Positions 32,743 through 40,808 of a DNA stretch of 58,937 bases are shown in pieces (within the stretch, counting starts at the first letter, position 1; each line of letters opens with the position of its first letter). The notes beneath the pieces are model-generated. The model searched no databases and was not told the DNA's origin. It worked only from the letters and a program-made list of their open reading frames with translations. The position numbers were made by a program, and so were the translations under genes. Location: NCBI GenBank assembly GCA_026388115.1, contig JAPLKK010000033.1, forward strand, positions 66,589 to 125,525. Direction: 5' to 3'. The DNA is from Elusimicrobiota bacterium. GTDB taxonomy: Bacteria; Elusimicrobiota; Elusimicrobia; UBA1565; JACRDR01.

Positions 32743-34530
32743 CTACTCCTTGAGCACGGCCCCGAACGTGCAGCTGGTGATGCACTTGCCGCACTTGATG
32801 CAGAGCGCGTCGTCGATGAAATGCTTTTCCTTCACCTTGCCCCGGATCGCGTTGGAGGCGCAGTTCTTGGCGCAGAGCGTGCAGCCGGTGCACTTGGACT
32901 CGTCGATGACGTACTGGACGAGAAGGCCGCAGCTCTTGGCCGGGCACTTCTTGTCCTGGATGTGCGCCATGCACTCGTCCATGAAGTACTTCATGGTCGT
33001 CAGCGCCGGGTTCGGGGCGGTCTGGCCGAGGCCGCAGAGGCTGGCTTCCTTGATCTGGATGCCCAAGGCCTTGAGCTTGTCGAGGTCCTCCACGGCGCCC
33101 TCGCCGCGCGTGAAGCGCTCTAGGATCTCGAGCATCCGCAGCGTGCCGATGCGGCAGAAGGTGCACTTGCCGCACGACTCTTCCTGGGTGAAGTTCAGGA
33201 AGAAGCGGGCGATGTCCACCATGCAGGTGGTCTCGTCCATCACGATCATGCCGCCGGAGCCCATGATGGCGCCGGTCTTCGGGATGTTCTCGAAATCCAC
33301 CGGCGTCTCGCCGAGGGTGTGCGGAATGCACCCGCCGGAGGGGCCGCCCATCTGCACCGCCTTGAACTTCCGGTCCTCCTTGATGCCGCCGCCGATGCCG
33401 AAGACGAGCTGGTTGATGGTGGTCCCCATCGGGACCTCGGCCAACCCGCCCCGCTTGACGGTGCCGGCCAGCGCGAACACCTTGGTGCCGCGGCTCTTCT
33501 CGGTGCCGAAGGCGGCGTAGGCCGCGGCGCCGTTGACCAGGATCCACGGGATGTTGGCGTAGGTCTCGACGTTGTTGTTGTTGGTCGGCTTCTGCCAGAG
33601 CCCCTTCTCGGCCGGGAACGGCGGGCGGATGCGCGGCATGCCGCGCTCGCCTTCGATGGAGGCGAAGAGAGCGGTCTCCTCGCCGCAGACGAAGGCTCCG
33701 GCCCCCTGCTTGATCTTGACGTCGAAGTCGTGGCCGGAGCCGAGGATATTCTTGCCGAGGTAGCCCTTGCGGCGCGCGTCCGCGATCGCGACGTTCAAGC
33801 GCTTGATGGCGAGCGGGTACTCGGCGCGGCAGTAGATGTAGCCGAAGCTAGAGCCGATGGCGCGGCTGCAGATGATCATGCCTTCGAGGACGGAGTGCGG
33901 GTCGCCTTCGAGGACGCTGCGGTCCATGAACGCGCCCGGGTCGCCTTCGTCGGCGTTGCAGACGAGGTACTTCACGTCGCTCTTGTTCGCGGCCGCGAAG
34001 GACCACTTCATCCCCGTGGGGAAGCCCGCCCCGCCGCGGCCGCGCAGGCCGGACTTCTTGACCTCCTCGATGATGGAGGCGGGGGTCATCTTATGGAGCG
34101 CCATCTCGAGGGCCTTGTAGCCGCCCGTCGCCTCGTACTCCTCGATGGACTCGGGGTTGATCACGCCGCAGTTGCGCAAGACGATGCGCTCCTGCAGGGC
34201 CAGGAAATCCTTCTCGGAGCCGCCGATGTTGCCCTTGCCGTCGTCGCTGTAGACGACCCAGTCCTTCAGGACCTGCCCGCCCACGAGGTGCTTCTCGACG
34301 ATCTCCTTGGCGCGCTCGGCCTTGACCTCGCCGTAGATGATGCGGCTGCCGTTCTCGCGGACCTCGACCAGCGGCTCGCGATAGCACATGCCGAGGCAGC
34401 TGGTGATTGAAAGCTCCGTGCCCTTCAGGGCGCCATTGCGCGCCGCGAGGGCGTCCTCGATGGCCTTGTACGCGTCTTTAGCGCCCGCGGACATGCCGCA
34501 GGTCCCCATTCCGACCAACACTCTGCGCAT
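32743..34530 (-). CDS. NuoF/HydB-like NADH-binding flavoprotein subunit
   Basis: The 595-residue protein has the long form of the family: an N-terminal thioredoxin-like 2Fe-2S domain (to about 110, with CLGMC), the FMN/NADH domain with GLRGRGGAGFPTGMKW and NADEGDPGAFMDR, GAGAFVCGEETAL, an SLBB region, the 4Fe-4S motif ESCGKCTFCRIGT, and two C-terminal ferredoxin clusters (CTGCTLCAKNC, CIKCGKCITSC). This layout is seen in soluble hydrogenase, formate dehydrogenase and Nuo-like diaphorases that oxidise or reduce NAD(H). It lies between NuoE-like and the GltD-NuoG fusion, so the three likely form one complex. No hydrogenase catalytic subunit is present in the window. Confidence 0.94.
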   Translation of the reverse strand: MRRVLVGMGTCGMSAGAKDAYKAIEDALAARNGALKGTELSITSCLGMCYREPLVEVRENGSRIIYGEVKAERAKEIVEKHLVGGQVLKDWVVYSDDGKGNIGGSEKDFLALQERIVLRNCGVINPESIEEYEATGGYKALEMALHKMTPASIIEEVKKSGLRGRGGAGFPTGMKWSFAAANKSDVKYLVCNADEGDPGAFMDRSVLEGDPHSVLEGMIICSRAIGSSFGYIYCRAEYPLAIKRLNVAIADARRKGYLGKNILGSGHDFDVKIKQGAGAFVCGEETALFASIEGERGMPRIRPPFPAEKGLWQKPTNNNNVETYANIPWILVNGAAAYAAFGTEKSRGTKVFALAGTVKRGGLAEVPMGTTINQLVFGIGGGIKEDRKFKAVQMGGPSGGCIPHTLGETPVDFENIPKTGAIMGSGGMIVMDETTCMVDIARFFLNFTQEESCGKCTFCRIGTLRMLEILERFTRGEGAVEDLDKLKALGIQIKEASLCGLGQTAPNPALTTMKYFMDECMAHIQDKKCPAKSCGLLVQYVIDESKCTGCTLCAKNCASNAIRGKVKEKHFIDDALCIKCGKCITSCTFGAVLKE

Positions 34531-34554
34531 AATCGTTCTCCGAACGAGCGGAAA

Positions 34555-35070
34555 TCAGGCCGGGGTCTTCTCCCCAAGCTTTTTCTGCAGCGCCTTGCGG
34601 CGGATGCCCCGCAGGATGCGGCGCACCGCGACCGGCGTCAGCCGCCCGTGCGTCTCCTCGTCGATCATCATCACCGGCGCCAGCGAGCAGCAGCCGAGGC
34701 ACGCGACCGTGAACAGCGTGAAGACGCCGTCCTCGGTCGTCTGGCCGACCTCGATGCCCAACTCGTCTTGCACCGTGTCAACGAGCATCCTTGCGCCGGA
34801 GACGTGGCAGGCGGTGCCTACGCACAGGCGGATGAGGTGCTCGCCCATCGGCTGCAGGCGGAATTGGTTATAGAACGTGATGACGCCGTAGACCGTGGAT
34901 TCCGGGATCTTGGTCACGGTCGCGATGTACTTGATGGCGCGACGCGGGATGTAGCCGAAATGGTCCTGCGCCGACTGGAGCAGGGGGATCAATTCCCCCG
35001 GCGCCCCGTCGTAGCGCCAAAGCCGGTGTGTGAAGTCCCCTTCCTTGCCGTTCGTGCCGTTGCTTGCCAT
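34555..35070 (-). CDS. NuoE/HydC-like 2Fe-2S thioredoxin-fold subunit
   Basis: The 171-residue protein shows the NuoE pattern: a helical N-terminal part (LIPLLQSAQDHFGYIPRRAI, PESTVYGVITFYNQFRLQP) and a 2Fe-2S thioredoxin fold with RLCVGTACHVSGA and FTVACLGCCSLAPVMMIDEETHG, giving the four Cys ligands C-x4-C and C-x3-C in usual spacing. It normally pairs with NuoF to pass electrons from NADH. It lies 7 nt after the response-regulator gene and 24 nt before the NuoF-like gene. The C-terminal tail is basic and longer than typical. Confidence 0.94.
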   Translation of the reverse strand: MASNGTNGKEGDFTHRLWRYDGAPGELIPLLQSAQDHFGYIPRRAIKYIATVTKIPESTVYGVITFYNQFRLQPMGEHLIRLCVGTACHVSGARMLVDTVQDELGIEVGQTTEDGVFTLFTVACLGCCSLAPVMMIDEETHGRLTPVAVRRILRGIRRKALQKKLGEKTPA

Positions 35071-35077
35071 GCGCGCC

Positions 35078-36064
35078 TCAGACGTCCATCATCTTGATGA
35101 TCTTGGCCTCGCGGACCCGGAGCACGCCGTCGATCTTGCCGAGCTTCTCGATGACGCGCGAGGTCCTGCCGGCCGCCTGCGTGTCGGTGACCATCCCGAC
35201 GAGCTTCTTGCCGCCGTCGATGACGTCCAGGAAGATCACCTCGTCGACGAAGGTCACTGAGGTGAAGATCTGCTGGAGGGCGTTGTGGTCGATGTCGACG
35301 ATGATGTAGCTGGCGGTGCCGGTGCTGCGCTTCTCGGGGTTCGCCTTGACGGCCTTTTTGTAGATCTCGATGAACTCCTTGATGTCGCGGTCGAGCTTCG
35401 GCCGCTCGACCGGCGACAGCGAAGCCACCTCGACGCCGTCGACCGCCTTGACGCGGGCGAACAAGGCGTTGATCTTCTCCTGGGAGGAGGACTGGGCGAG
35501 CACGACGAGGTCCATATCGCCGCGCACGGCCTCGCAGGAGGCGACCCCTTCCATGTGGTACAGCTCGTTGAAGATCTCCATGCTCCGTTCGGGCTTGGTG
35601 ATGCGGATGGTCATGTAGGCGCTGAAGGATTCGCGCGCGACGCCGGGCTCCTTGGAGGCCTCGCCGTCTTTGGGGGCGGCGCCGGCGGGCGCGGGAGACA
35701 GCGCCTCGAGGGCCGTCACGAGCTGCGGGATCTCGAACGGCTTGTCCAGATAGCCGGTGTTCGTCTCCGACAAGGCCATGGCCTTGAGCGAGTCGTCGCC
35801 GAAGCCGGTGATGACCAGGACGGGCAGGTCCGGGAACTTGCTCTTGATCACCGTGAGGATCTTCATCCCGTCGATGTCCGGCATGAAGATGTCGGTGATG
35901 AGGTAATCGTAGCCCTGGCCTTTCTCGATGGAAGCGCTCAGCTCGTGGATGGCCGAGATGCCGTCGGGGCAGGCGGTGCAGGAATAGCCCTCCTGCGTGA
36001 GGCCGAAGGTCAGGTTCCGCCGGATGGCCGGCTCGTCGTCGATGATCAGGACTCGCTTGTTCAT
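35078..36064 (-). CDS. Response regulator with two RAM/AsnC-type ligand domains
   Basis: The 328-residue protein begins with a receiver domain (VLIIDDEPAIRRN, phosphoacceptor in YLITDIFMPDIDG, LDKPFEIPQL; residues 1-125). Instead of a DNA-binding output it has two modules of about 80 residues. The first (about 148-225) reads AYMTIRITKPERSMEIFNELYHMEGVASCEAVRGDMDLVVLAQ; the second (about 247-326) contains ASYIIVDIDHNALQQIF and GVLRVREAKIIKMMDV. Both look like the ferredoxin-like RAM domain of Lrp/AsnC regulators, which binds amino acids. It is the first gene of the redox operon, so it may be the second target of the kinase downstream. The fusion is unusual; the ligand is unknown. Confidence 0.85.
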   Translation of the reverse strand: MNKRVLIIDDEPAIRRNLTFGLTQEGYSCTACPDGISAIHELSASIEKGQGYDYLITDIFMPDIDGMKILTVIKSKFPDLPVLVITGFGDDSLKAMALSETNTGYLDKPFEIPQLVTALEALSPAPAGAAPKDGEASKEPGVARESFSAYMTIRITKPERSMEIFNELYHMEGVASCEAVRGDMDLVVLAQSSSQEKINALFARVKAVDGVEVASLSPVERPKLDRDIKEFIEIYKKAVKANPEKRSTGTASYIIVDIDHNALQQIFTSVTFVDEVIFLDVIDGGKKLVGMVTDTQAAGRTSRVIEKLGKIDGVLRVREAKIIKMMDV

Positions 36065-36101
36065 TGTGTCTCCCGGGTGCTGGGGGAAAGTATATCCATT
36101 T

Positions 36102-36145
36102 CCGTGCCCGGCCGGGCACGGGGGATGCCTTTAGTGTTGCAACAC
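36102..36145. promoter_or_regulatory. Two palindromes in the divergent redox-operon/nfn promoter region
   Basis: 36102-36121 is a perfect 20-nt palindrome (CCGTGCCCGG and its complement). 36134-36145 is a perfect 12-nt palindrome, GTGTTGCAACAC. They lie between a minus-strand TATACT (about 36089-36094) that could start the redox operon and the plus-strand TATAAT of nfnA. They are candidate operator sites; no known regulator box is recognised. Confidence 0.45.
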
Positions 36146-36185
36146 GTTGTCCGTTGGCATCCAGTGGCGGGCCTGCCCCCCATGC

Positions 36186-36191
36186 TATAAT
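36186..36191 (+). promoter_or_regulatory. -10 box of nfnAB
   Basis: A perfect TATAAT lies 19 nt before the nfnA ATG; no good -35 box is seen at normal spacing, so activation by a regulator is possible. GGGAGGAG follows at 36194-36201 as ribosome site. Confidence 0.6.
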
Positions 36192-36210
36192 TCGGGAGGA
36201 GATACCACGC

Positions 36211-37056
36211 ATGTTCAAGATTCTCAGCAACGAGACCCTCGCCGCCCAGGTGCACCGCCTGGTCGTGGAGGCGCCGCGCATCGCGCGCGCCAGGCTTCCG
36301 GGGCAGTTCGTCATCGTACGGCTCCGCGAGGGCGCTGAGCGCATCCCGCTGACCATCGCGGACGCCGACCCCAAGCACGGAACGATCACGCTGATCATCC
36401 AGGCCGTGGGCGCCAGCACTAAAGATATCGTGGCGACGCCCGTGGGCGACGGGCTTCGCAACGTCGCCGGGCCGCTGGGCAAGGCCACTCACATCAAGAA
36501 CTGGGGGCGGGTCGCCTGCGTGGGCGGCGGGGTCGGAACGGCGGTGCTCTATCCTTTGGCGAAAGCCTTGGCGGAGGCGGGCAACGAGGTCACGACGATC
36601 ATCGGCGGGCGCAGCGCGCCCTTCGTCATCCTGCGCGACGAGCTGGCCGCCTTCTCCAAGGAGGTGCTGGTCACCACGGAGGACGGCTCGCTGGGCGAGA
36701 AGGGCTTCGTGACCTTGGCGCTGGACAAACTGATCAAGGATCCGGCGCGGCGGCCGGCCGCGGTCTTCGCGGTGGGCCCGGTCCCCATGATGGCGGCCAT
36801 CACCCGGCTGACCCAGCCCGACGGCATCGAGACCATCGTCCCGCTCAACCCGATCATGGTGGACGGCACGGGCACGTGCGGCGGGTGCCGCCTCACCGTC
36901 GGCGGCAAGATCAAGTTCGCCTGCGTGGACGGCCCGGAGTTCGACGGCCACCAGGTCGACTACAAGGAGCTGATGGCGCGCCTCAACACCTACCAGGAAT
37001 GCGACTGCCGCCTGCAAGAGCAGGTCCGCAAGCTCGAAACGGAGGCCCCGCGATGA
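36211..37056 (+). CDS. nfnA: NfnA-like ferredoxin-NADP reductase subunit
   Basis: The 281-residue protein has the ferredoxin reductase-like FAD domain (LPGQFVIVRLREGAERIPLTIAD), an NAD-binding domain (CVGGGVGTAVLYPLAKAL, VFAVGPVPMMAAIT) and a C-terminal 2Fe-2S site (GTGTCGGCRLTVGGKIKFACVDGPEFDG). This is the pattern of the small subunit of NADH-dependent ferredoxin:NADP oxidoreductase (Nfn) and of sulfide dehydrogenase SudB. The ATG at 36211 has a GGGAGGAG site; the frame is open further upstream but antisense to the divergent gene. It is followed with ATGA overlap by the large subunit. Nfn confurcates electrons from NADH and ferredoxin onto NADP+; activity here is inferred. Confidence 0.9.
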   Translation: MFKILSNETLAAQVHRLVVEAPRIARARLPGQFVIVRLREGAERIPLTIADADPKHGTITLIIQAVGASTKDIVATPVGDGLRNVAGPLGKATHIKNWGRVACVGGGVGTAVLYPLAKALAEAGNEVTTIIGGRSAPFVILRDELAAFSKEVLVTTEDGSLGEKGFVTLALDKLIKDPARRPAAVFAVGPVPMMAAITRLTQPDGIETIVPLNPIMVDGTGTCGGCRLTVGGKIKFACVDGPEFDGHQVDYKELMARLNTYQECDCRLQEQVRKLETEAPR

Positions 37057-38474
37057 GCCGCCCATCTCCGAAGGAACGCATGGCGATCGCGCGCACGAAG
37101 ATGCGCGAGCAGGAAGCCGCCGCTCGGGCGAAGAATTTCAAGGAAGTGAACCAGGGCTTAGAGGAGCTGGCCGCCCGCGAGGAGGCCAAGCGCTGTCTGG
37201 AGTGCAAGAACAAGCCCTGCGTGGCCGGCTGCCCGGTCGCGGTACGCATCCCCGAGTTCCTGATGAAAGTCGCCGACGGCGACCTGGCGGGAGCGGCGGC
37301 GATCCTGCGCGAGGACAACGCCCTGCCCGCCACGACCGGCCGCGTCTGCCCTCAAGAAAAACAATGCGAGCAGGTCTGCATCCGGGGGAAAAAGGGCGAG
37401 CCGGTCGCCATCGGCTGGCTCGAGCGCTTCGTCGCCGATTGGGCAGCCCGCAACATGGAGCCCCCCAAGCCGCCCGCCGTCAAGACGGGCTATCACGTCT
37501 GCGTGGTAGGCAGCGGGCCCGGCGGCCTCACCGCCGCGGGCGAACTGGCGCGCATGGGCCATGACGTGACCATCTTCGAGGCCCTGCACGCGGCCGGCGG
37601 GGTGCTGCGCTACGGCATCCCCGAGTTCCGCCTGCCCAAGGACATCGTGGACCGCGAGGTGGCGAACCTCGAGGCTTTGGGCGTCAAGATCGAGTGCGAC
37701 GTGGTCGTCGGCAAGACCATCACGGTGCGCCAGATCCTGGAAGAGTTCGACGCCTGCTTTGTGGCCAACGGCGCGGGCTTGCCGGTCTTCATGCACATCC
37801 CGGGCGAGAACCTCAAAGGCATCTACTCCGCCAACGAGTACCTGACGCGCGTCAACCTCATGGGCGCCTACCTGCCCGGCAGCAAGACCCCCATTGCCAA
37901 GGGCGCGTGCGCCGTGGTCTTCGGCGGCGGCAACACCGCGATGGACGGGGTGCGCACGGCGAAGCGCCTGGGCAGCGCCCGCGCCATCCTCGCCTACCGC
38001 CGCAGCCATGACGAGATGCCCGCCCGCGCGGAAGAGGTGAAGCACGCGGAGGAAGAGGGCATCGAGTTCCTGTTCCTGGTCGCTCCCCTGGAGTTCCTGG
38101 GCGACGCCAAGGGCTGGGTGCGCGCGGTCCGCATGCAGCGCATGGAGCTGGGCGAGCCCGACGCCTCCGGCCGAAGGCGGCCGGTGCCGGTCAAGGGCAG
38201 CGAGTTCGAGCTGCCCTGCGACATCGGCGTCGTCGCCGTCGGCACCTCCTCCAATCCCCTGCTGACCTCCACCGTTCCCGAGCTCAAGCTCAACAAGTGG
38301 GGCAACATCGAGATCGACGCCAACCAGATGACCAGCGTCCCCGGCCTGTTCGCCGGCGGCGACATCGTGCGCGGCGGCGCGACGGTGATCCTGGCGATGG
38401 GCGACGGCAAGAAGGCCGCCCAGTCGATGGACGCCTATCTAAAAGAGAAGGTGGAGCGGGCCGAGGACTGGTAG
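37053..38474 (+). CDS. nfnB: NfnB-like / GltD-type NADP-binding subunit
   Basis: The 473-residue protein resembles glutamate synthase small subunit. Near the N-terminus RCLECKNKPCVAGCPV and GRVCPQEKQCEQVC supply Cys for two 4Fe-4S clusters. The FAD motif is VVGSGPGGLTAAGELA, then GGVLRYGIPEFRLPK, the NADP motif VFGGGNTAMDGVRTAKR, and VPGLFAGGDIVRGGATVI near the end. Together with the preceding NfnA-like gene it fits the Nfn large subunit, sometimes annotated gltA. No glutamate synthase large subunit is adjacent, which supports Nfn over GOGAT. The related GltD module inside the fusion at 29-32.7 kb suggests common origin of these parts. Confidence 0.92.
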   Translation: MSRPSPKERMAIARTKMREQEAAARAKNFKEVNQGLEELAAREEAKRCLECKNKPCVAGCPVAVRIPEFLMKVADGDLAGAAAILREDNALPATTGRVCPQEKQCEQVCIRGKKGEPVAIGWLERFVADWAARNMEPPKPPAVKTGYHVCVVGSGPGGLTAAGELARMGHDVTIFEALHAAGGVLRYGIPEFRLPKDIVDREVANLEALGVKIECDVVVGKTITVRQILEEFDACFVANGAGLPVFMHIPGENLKGIYSANEYLTRVNLMGAYLPGSKTPIAKGACAVVFGGGNTAMDGVRTAKRLGSARAILAYRRSHDEMPARAEEVKHAEEEGIEFLFLVAPLEFLGDAKGWVRAVRMQRMELGEPDASGRRRPVPVKGSEFELPCDIGVVAVGTSSNPLLTSTVPELKLNKWGNIEIDANQMTSVPGLFAGGDIVRGGATVILAMGDGKKAAQSMDAYLKEKVERAEDW

Positions 38475-38577
38475 CGGCGGGCGCTGCTGCCCGTCCGCGA
38501 GAACGCCATCAACAGACGCCCTTACGCAAGATTCAAAGGGAACTTTTCCGCGCGTCATTCGTACTTGTTGGTGGGGG

Positions 38578-38629
38578 TTGAAATCCGCGGCCGGTAAGAT
38601 ATACTAAAGGTGTTACCAAAGGTAATACC
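38578..38629 (+). promoter_or_regulatory. Toxin-antitoxin promoter with overlapping operator
   Basis: TTGAAA (38578-38583), 16-nt spacer and TATACT (38600-38605) form a good promoter. GGTGTTACC (38609-38617) and GGTAATACC (38621-38629) form an inverted repeat with one mismatch around AAA, covering the transcript start and ending at the ATG. This is the position expected for autorepression by a ribbon-helix-helix antitoxin. Confidence 0.75.
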
Positions 38630-38866
38630 ATGACAAAATCCATTTCCGTGAAGATTCCCGAGGAAGAACTCCGAAAGGCCGACCGGTCCGCGCGGCGAAG
38701 GGGCCTGAGCCGCAACGCCTACATCAACCGGGCGGTCCGGCTCCTCAATCGGGTTGACGCGCGGCGGCGGCTCAAAGAGGAACTCGTCGCGGAATCTGCT
38801 CAAGTGTCCCGCGTGAGCTTGGAGGTGCTTCGGGATTTTGAGGCCCTCTACGGCGAAGAGACATGA
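38630..38866 (+). CDS. Ribbon-helix-helix antitoxin
   Basis: The protein has 78 residues. The N-terminal strand and helices, MTKSISVKIPEEELRKADRSARRRGLSRNAYINRAVRLLN, match RHH/CopG-type repressors: a short beta strand for DNA contacts and a following helix pair. The C-terminal half (VDARRRLKEELVAESAQVSRVSLEVLRDFEALYGEET) is acidic and helical, fitting the toxin-binding tail of MazE/PemI-like antitoxins. The stop overlaps the toxin ATG (ATGA). It should bind the operator just upstream and neutralise the MazF-like toxin. Confidence 0.85.
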   Translation: MTKSISVKIPEEELRKADRSARRRGLSRNAYINRAVRLLNRVDARRRLKEELVAESAQVSRVSLEVLRDFEALYGEET

Positions 38867-39219
38867 CGCCGATCCGGCGCGGCTGGATATACTTGGCCGA
38901 TCTCAACCCGGCTCGTGGAACGGAACCGGGCAAGGTCCGCCCGGTCCTAGTGGTACAGACGGACCTTCTCAATGGCGTTCATCCATCGACCGTGGTCTGC
39001 CCTCTAACGACCAAAGTGGAGCGACAAGCGAGGCGCCTTCGAGTCCACCTCGCCAAGGGGGAGGGCGGGCTCGCCTCGGACTCAGACGTCCTTATCGATC
39101 AAGTGCGCGCAATCGATAATCGTCGCCTTATGCAGCCGGTCGGGGCCGTCCCCAGAGGTTCCATGGATGCGGTGTCTGGAAATCTCGCACTGATCCTGGG
39201 CCTGGGCTTAGGAACATAG
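38863..39219 (+). CDS. MazF/PemK-family toxin endoribonuclease
   Basis: The protein has 118 residues. GWIYLADLNPARGTEPGKVRPVLVVQTD is the classic MazF start, with the conserved RPVLV strand and the catalytic Arg; STVVCPLTT follows, and VLIDQVRAIDNRRL is the C-terminal conserved part. MazF toxins cut mRNA or other RNA at short sequences when the antitoxin is lost. The gene overlaps the antitoxin by 4 nt. Length and motifs are complete, so it should be active. The neighbours are chromosomal housekeeping genes; no other sign of a plasmid or prophage is near. Confidence 0.93.
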   Translation: MTPIRRGWIYLADLNPARGTEPGKVRPVLVVQTDLLNGVHPSTVVCPLTTKVERQARRLRVHLAKGEGGLASDSDVLIDQVRAIDNRRLMQPVGAVPRGSMDAVSGNLALILGLGLGT

Positions 39220-39263
39220 CGTGTTCGTCCGGACATTTGGATATCTTCCTGGAAGCGGACCGC

Positions 39264-40670
39264 TTACTTCGCCTTCGTCGAGCCAAGGTCCTGGCCGATC
39301 TGCGCGCCCTTGTTGTTGACGCCGTCCAGCGTCTTCTGCTTCTCGGCCCCGGCCTGCTGGGAGCCCTGCGAGAGGTCGAGCGCGGACTTCAGATTGTAGG
39401 CGGCCAGCGCCCCGCCGGCGCCGACGAAGATCATGCCCTGGAGCGCCTGCCCGTAAGCGCCCATGATGAACGCCCCCATGGCGAGGGCGAGCGCCGCGGC
39501 CGCCGCCGCGAGCATGTGCAGCATCGCCGCGGCGCTCAGCGCCGCCGCTTGCGCGGGTCCGACCAAAGCTTTCGCCGCGTCCTTCTTCGCGCCCGCCATC
39601 ATCGAAAGCAGCAACGCGATGCCCAGCGCGGCGATCGCCGCGATCATCGCCCACTGGTAAGGCGCGGTGTTCTTCGGCTGATCCACCGGGGCCGGCGTCG
39701 GCACGTCCACATTCTTCTGGTCGAGCACCCGGTCCGGCTGGATGCGCGAGCCGGAATCTCCCAAGCCGCCGACGCTGCCCCCCAAGAGCGGCTCTCCCAG
39801 CGTCGACCCGCCGACGCCGCGGGAACCGTCGAACGTGGATCCCGCGAGCGCCATGGTGGGGTTCAGCGCGCGCTTCTGCGAGAGGCCGTCGCGGTTGGCG
39901 AAGAGCAGCATGTCCGAGGTGCGCGCGCCCCGGCCGCCCACGAGCGACCGCCGGCCGACCGCGGACGCGGTCTTGTCGCGCCGCATCGCCGAGGTGACGC
40001 CGAAGACCCGCGAGCCGGCGGCGAGCGGCGAACCGGCGACGGCCGCAGCGGCCATCGGCGCGAGCGCGTCGCGCAGCCCGCCGACCCTCGCGGCGTTGGC
40101 GAAGCTGGGAAGCCTCTGGAAGCCCGGCCGCGGCGTCGGCGAAGCGGACGGCGCGGCGGCGAAGGCGTCCGTGCGGAGCACCGACCCGTCGGAGGACGAC
40201 GCCGCCGGCGAGGTCACCGCGGACCCCGCGGCCGCAAGCCCGGCCCCGGGCTCGTACACGCCGCCGGAGGGCTCCGCTGAAGGGTCGTTCTTCTCCGCGC
40301 TATTGGCGTAGTCGAGTGAGGAGCTCTCGGACCCGGCGGAGCCCTGTGAAGCCGCTTCGGTGTCGCCGGACCTCTGCGGGAAAAGCGCCCACGCAGGCGC
40401 GAGCCTGCAGGAGCGCGGGCGGCTGTAGAACACGCCGCGTCCCGCCGTGCCCACCATCACCGCCGCCGCGACCGTGGCCAGCATCACCGAAAGCGCCGCT
40501 GGGGAGCCGAACAGCGAGAACGAAGCGCCGGCGATTTCGGCGAGGTCCAACGAGACCGAGGCAGCCGGCGCGAGCGGAGCGGACGAGACCAGCCCCAGCT
40601 TCCTCATAAAGCCGGTCCAGAAGCCGCAGGCCTTGCGTTCCCTCTTCTCGCCGCCCACGCTTGCCGCCAT
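39264..40670 (-). CDS. Low-complexity membrane protein of unknown function
   Basis: The family is not recognised. The 468-residue product is very rich in Ala, Ser and Gly. Hydrophobic segments occur near residues 57-75 (LSVMLATVAAAVMVGTAG) and as a cluster of about three helices around 340-430 (WAMIAAIAALGIALLLSMMAG, ALSAAAMLHMLAAAAAALALAMGAFIMGAYG, MIFVGAGGALAAYNL). The central 230 residues are disordered-looking. It ends with a polar tail (EKQKTLDGVNNKGAQIGQDLG). The ATG at 40670 is used; MRKLGLVSS at residue 22 is another start. Trb/VirB-like channel proteins have similar helices, but nothing else supports that. Confidence 0.6.
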   Translation of the reverse strand: MAASVGGEKRERKACGFWTGFMRKLGLVSSAPLAPAASVSLDLAEIAGASFSLFGSPAALSVMLATVAAAVMVGTAGRGVFYSRPRSCRLAPAWALFPQRSGDTEAASQGSAGSESSSLDYANSAEKNDPSAEPSGGVYEPGAGLAAAGSAVTSPAASSSDGSVLRTDAFAAAPSASPTPRPGFQRLPSFANAARVGGLRDALAPMAAAAVAGSPLAAGSRVFGVTSAMRRDKTASAVGRRSLVGGRGARTSDMLLFANRDGLSQKRALNPTMALAGSTFDGSRGVGGSTLGEPLLGGSVGGLGDSGSRIQPDRVLDQKNVDVPTPAPVDQPKNTAPYQWAMIAAIAALGIALLLSMMAGAKKDAAKALVGPAQAAALSAAAMLHMLAAAAAALALAMGAFIMGAYGQALQGMIFVGAGGALAAYNLKSALDLSQGSQQAGAEKQKTLDGVNNKGAQIGQDLGSTKAK

Positions 40671-40808
40671 ACTAAAGGCATAGCACCATCGGCGGGGCGA
40701 CTGCCACTTTTGATTCTCTCAGTAAAAAAGTGATTATTCTGTCGGGATAATATCAAAGCCCTCGAAAGGTCGCTTAGAGCGGGCTGAACGGCCGCCGCTC
40801 GCCTCGGC

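Noticed and set aside
29080-33123. A 1347-codon open frame on the plus strand, antisense to the NuoF-like and NuoG-like genes
   Set aside because: It is rich in Arg, Ala, His and Asp with no domain motifs, the usual shadow of GC-rich genes; the opposite strand encodes well-recognised proteins.
29053-35070. Reading the NuoEFG-like set as an electron-bifurcating [FeFe] hydrogenase
   Set aside because: No H-cluster motifs are visible in the large subunit; its last domain is of the molybdopterin/NuoG type.
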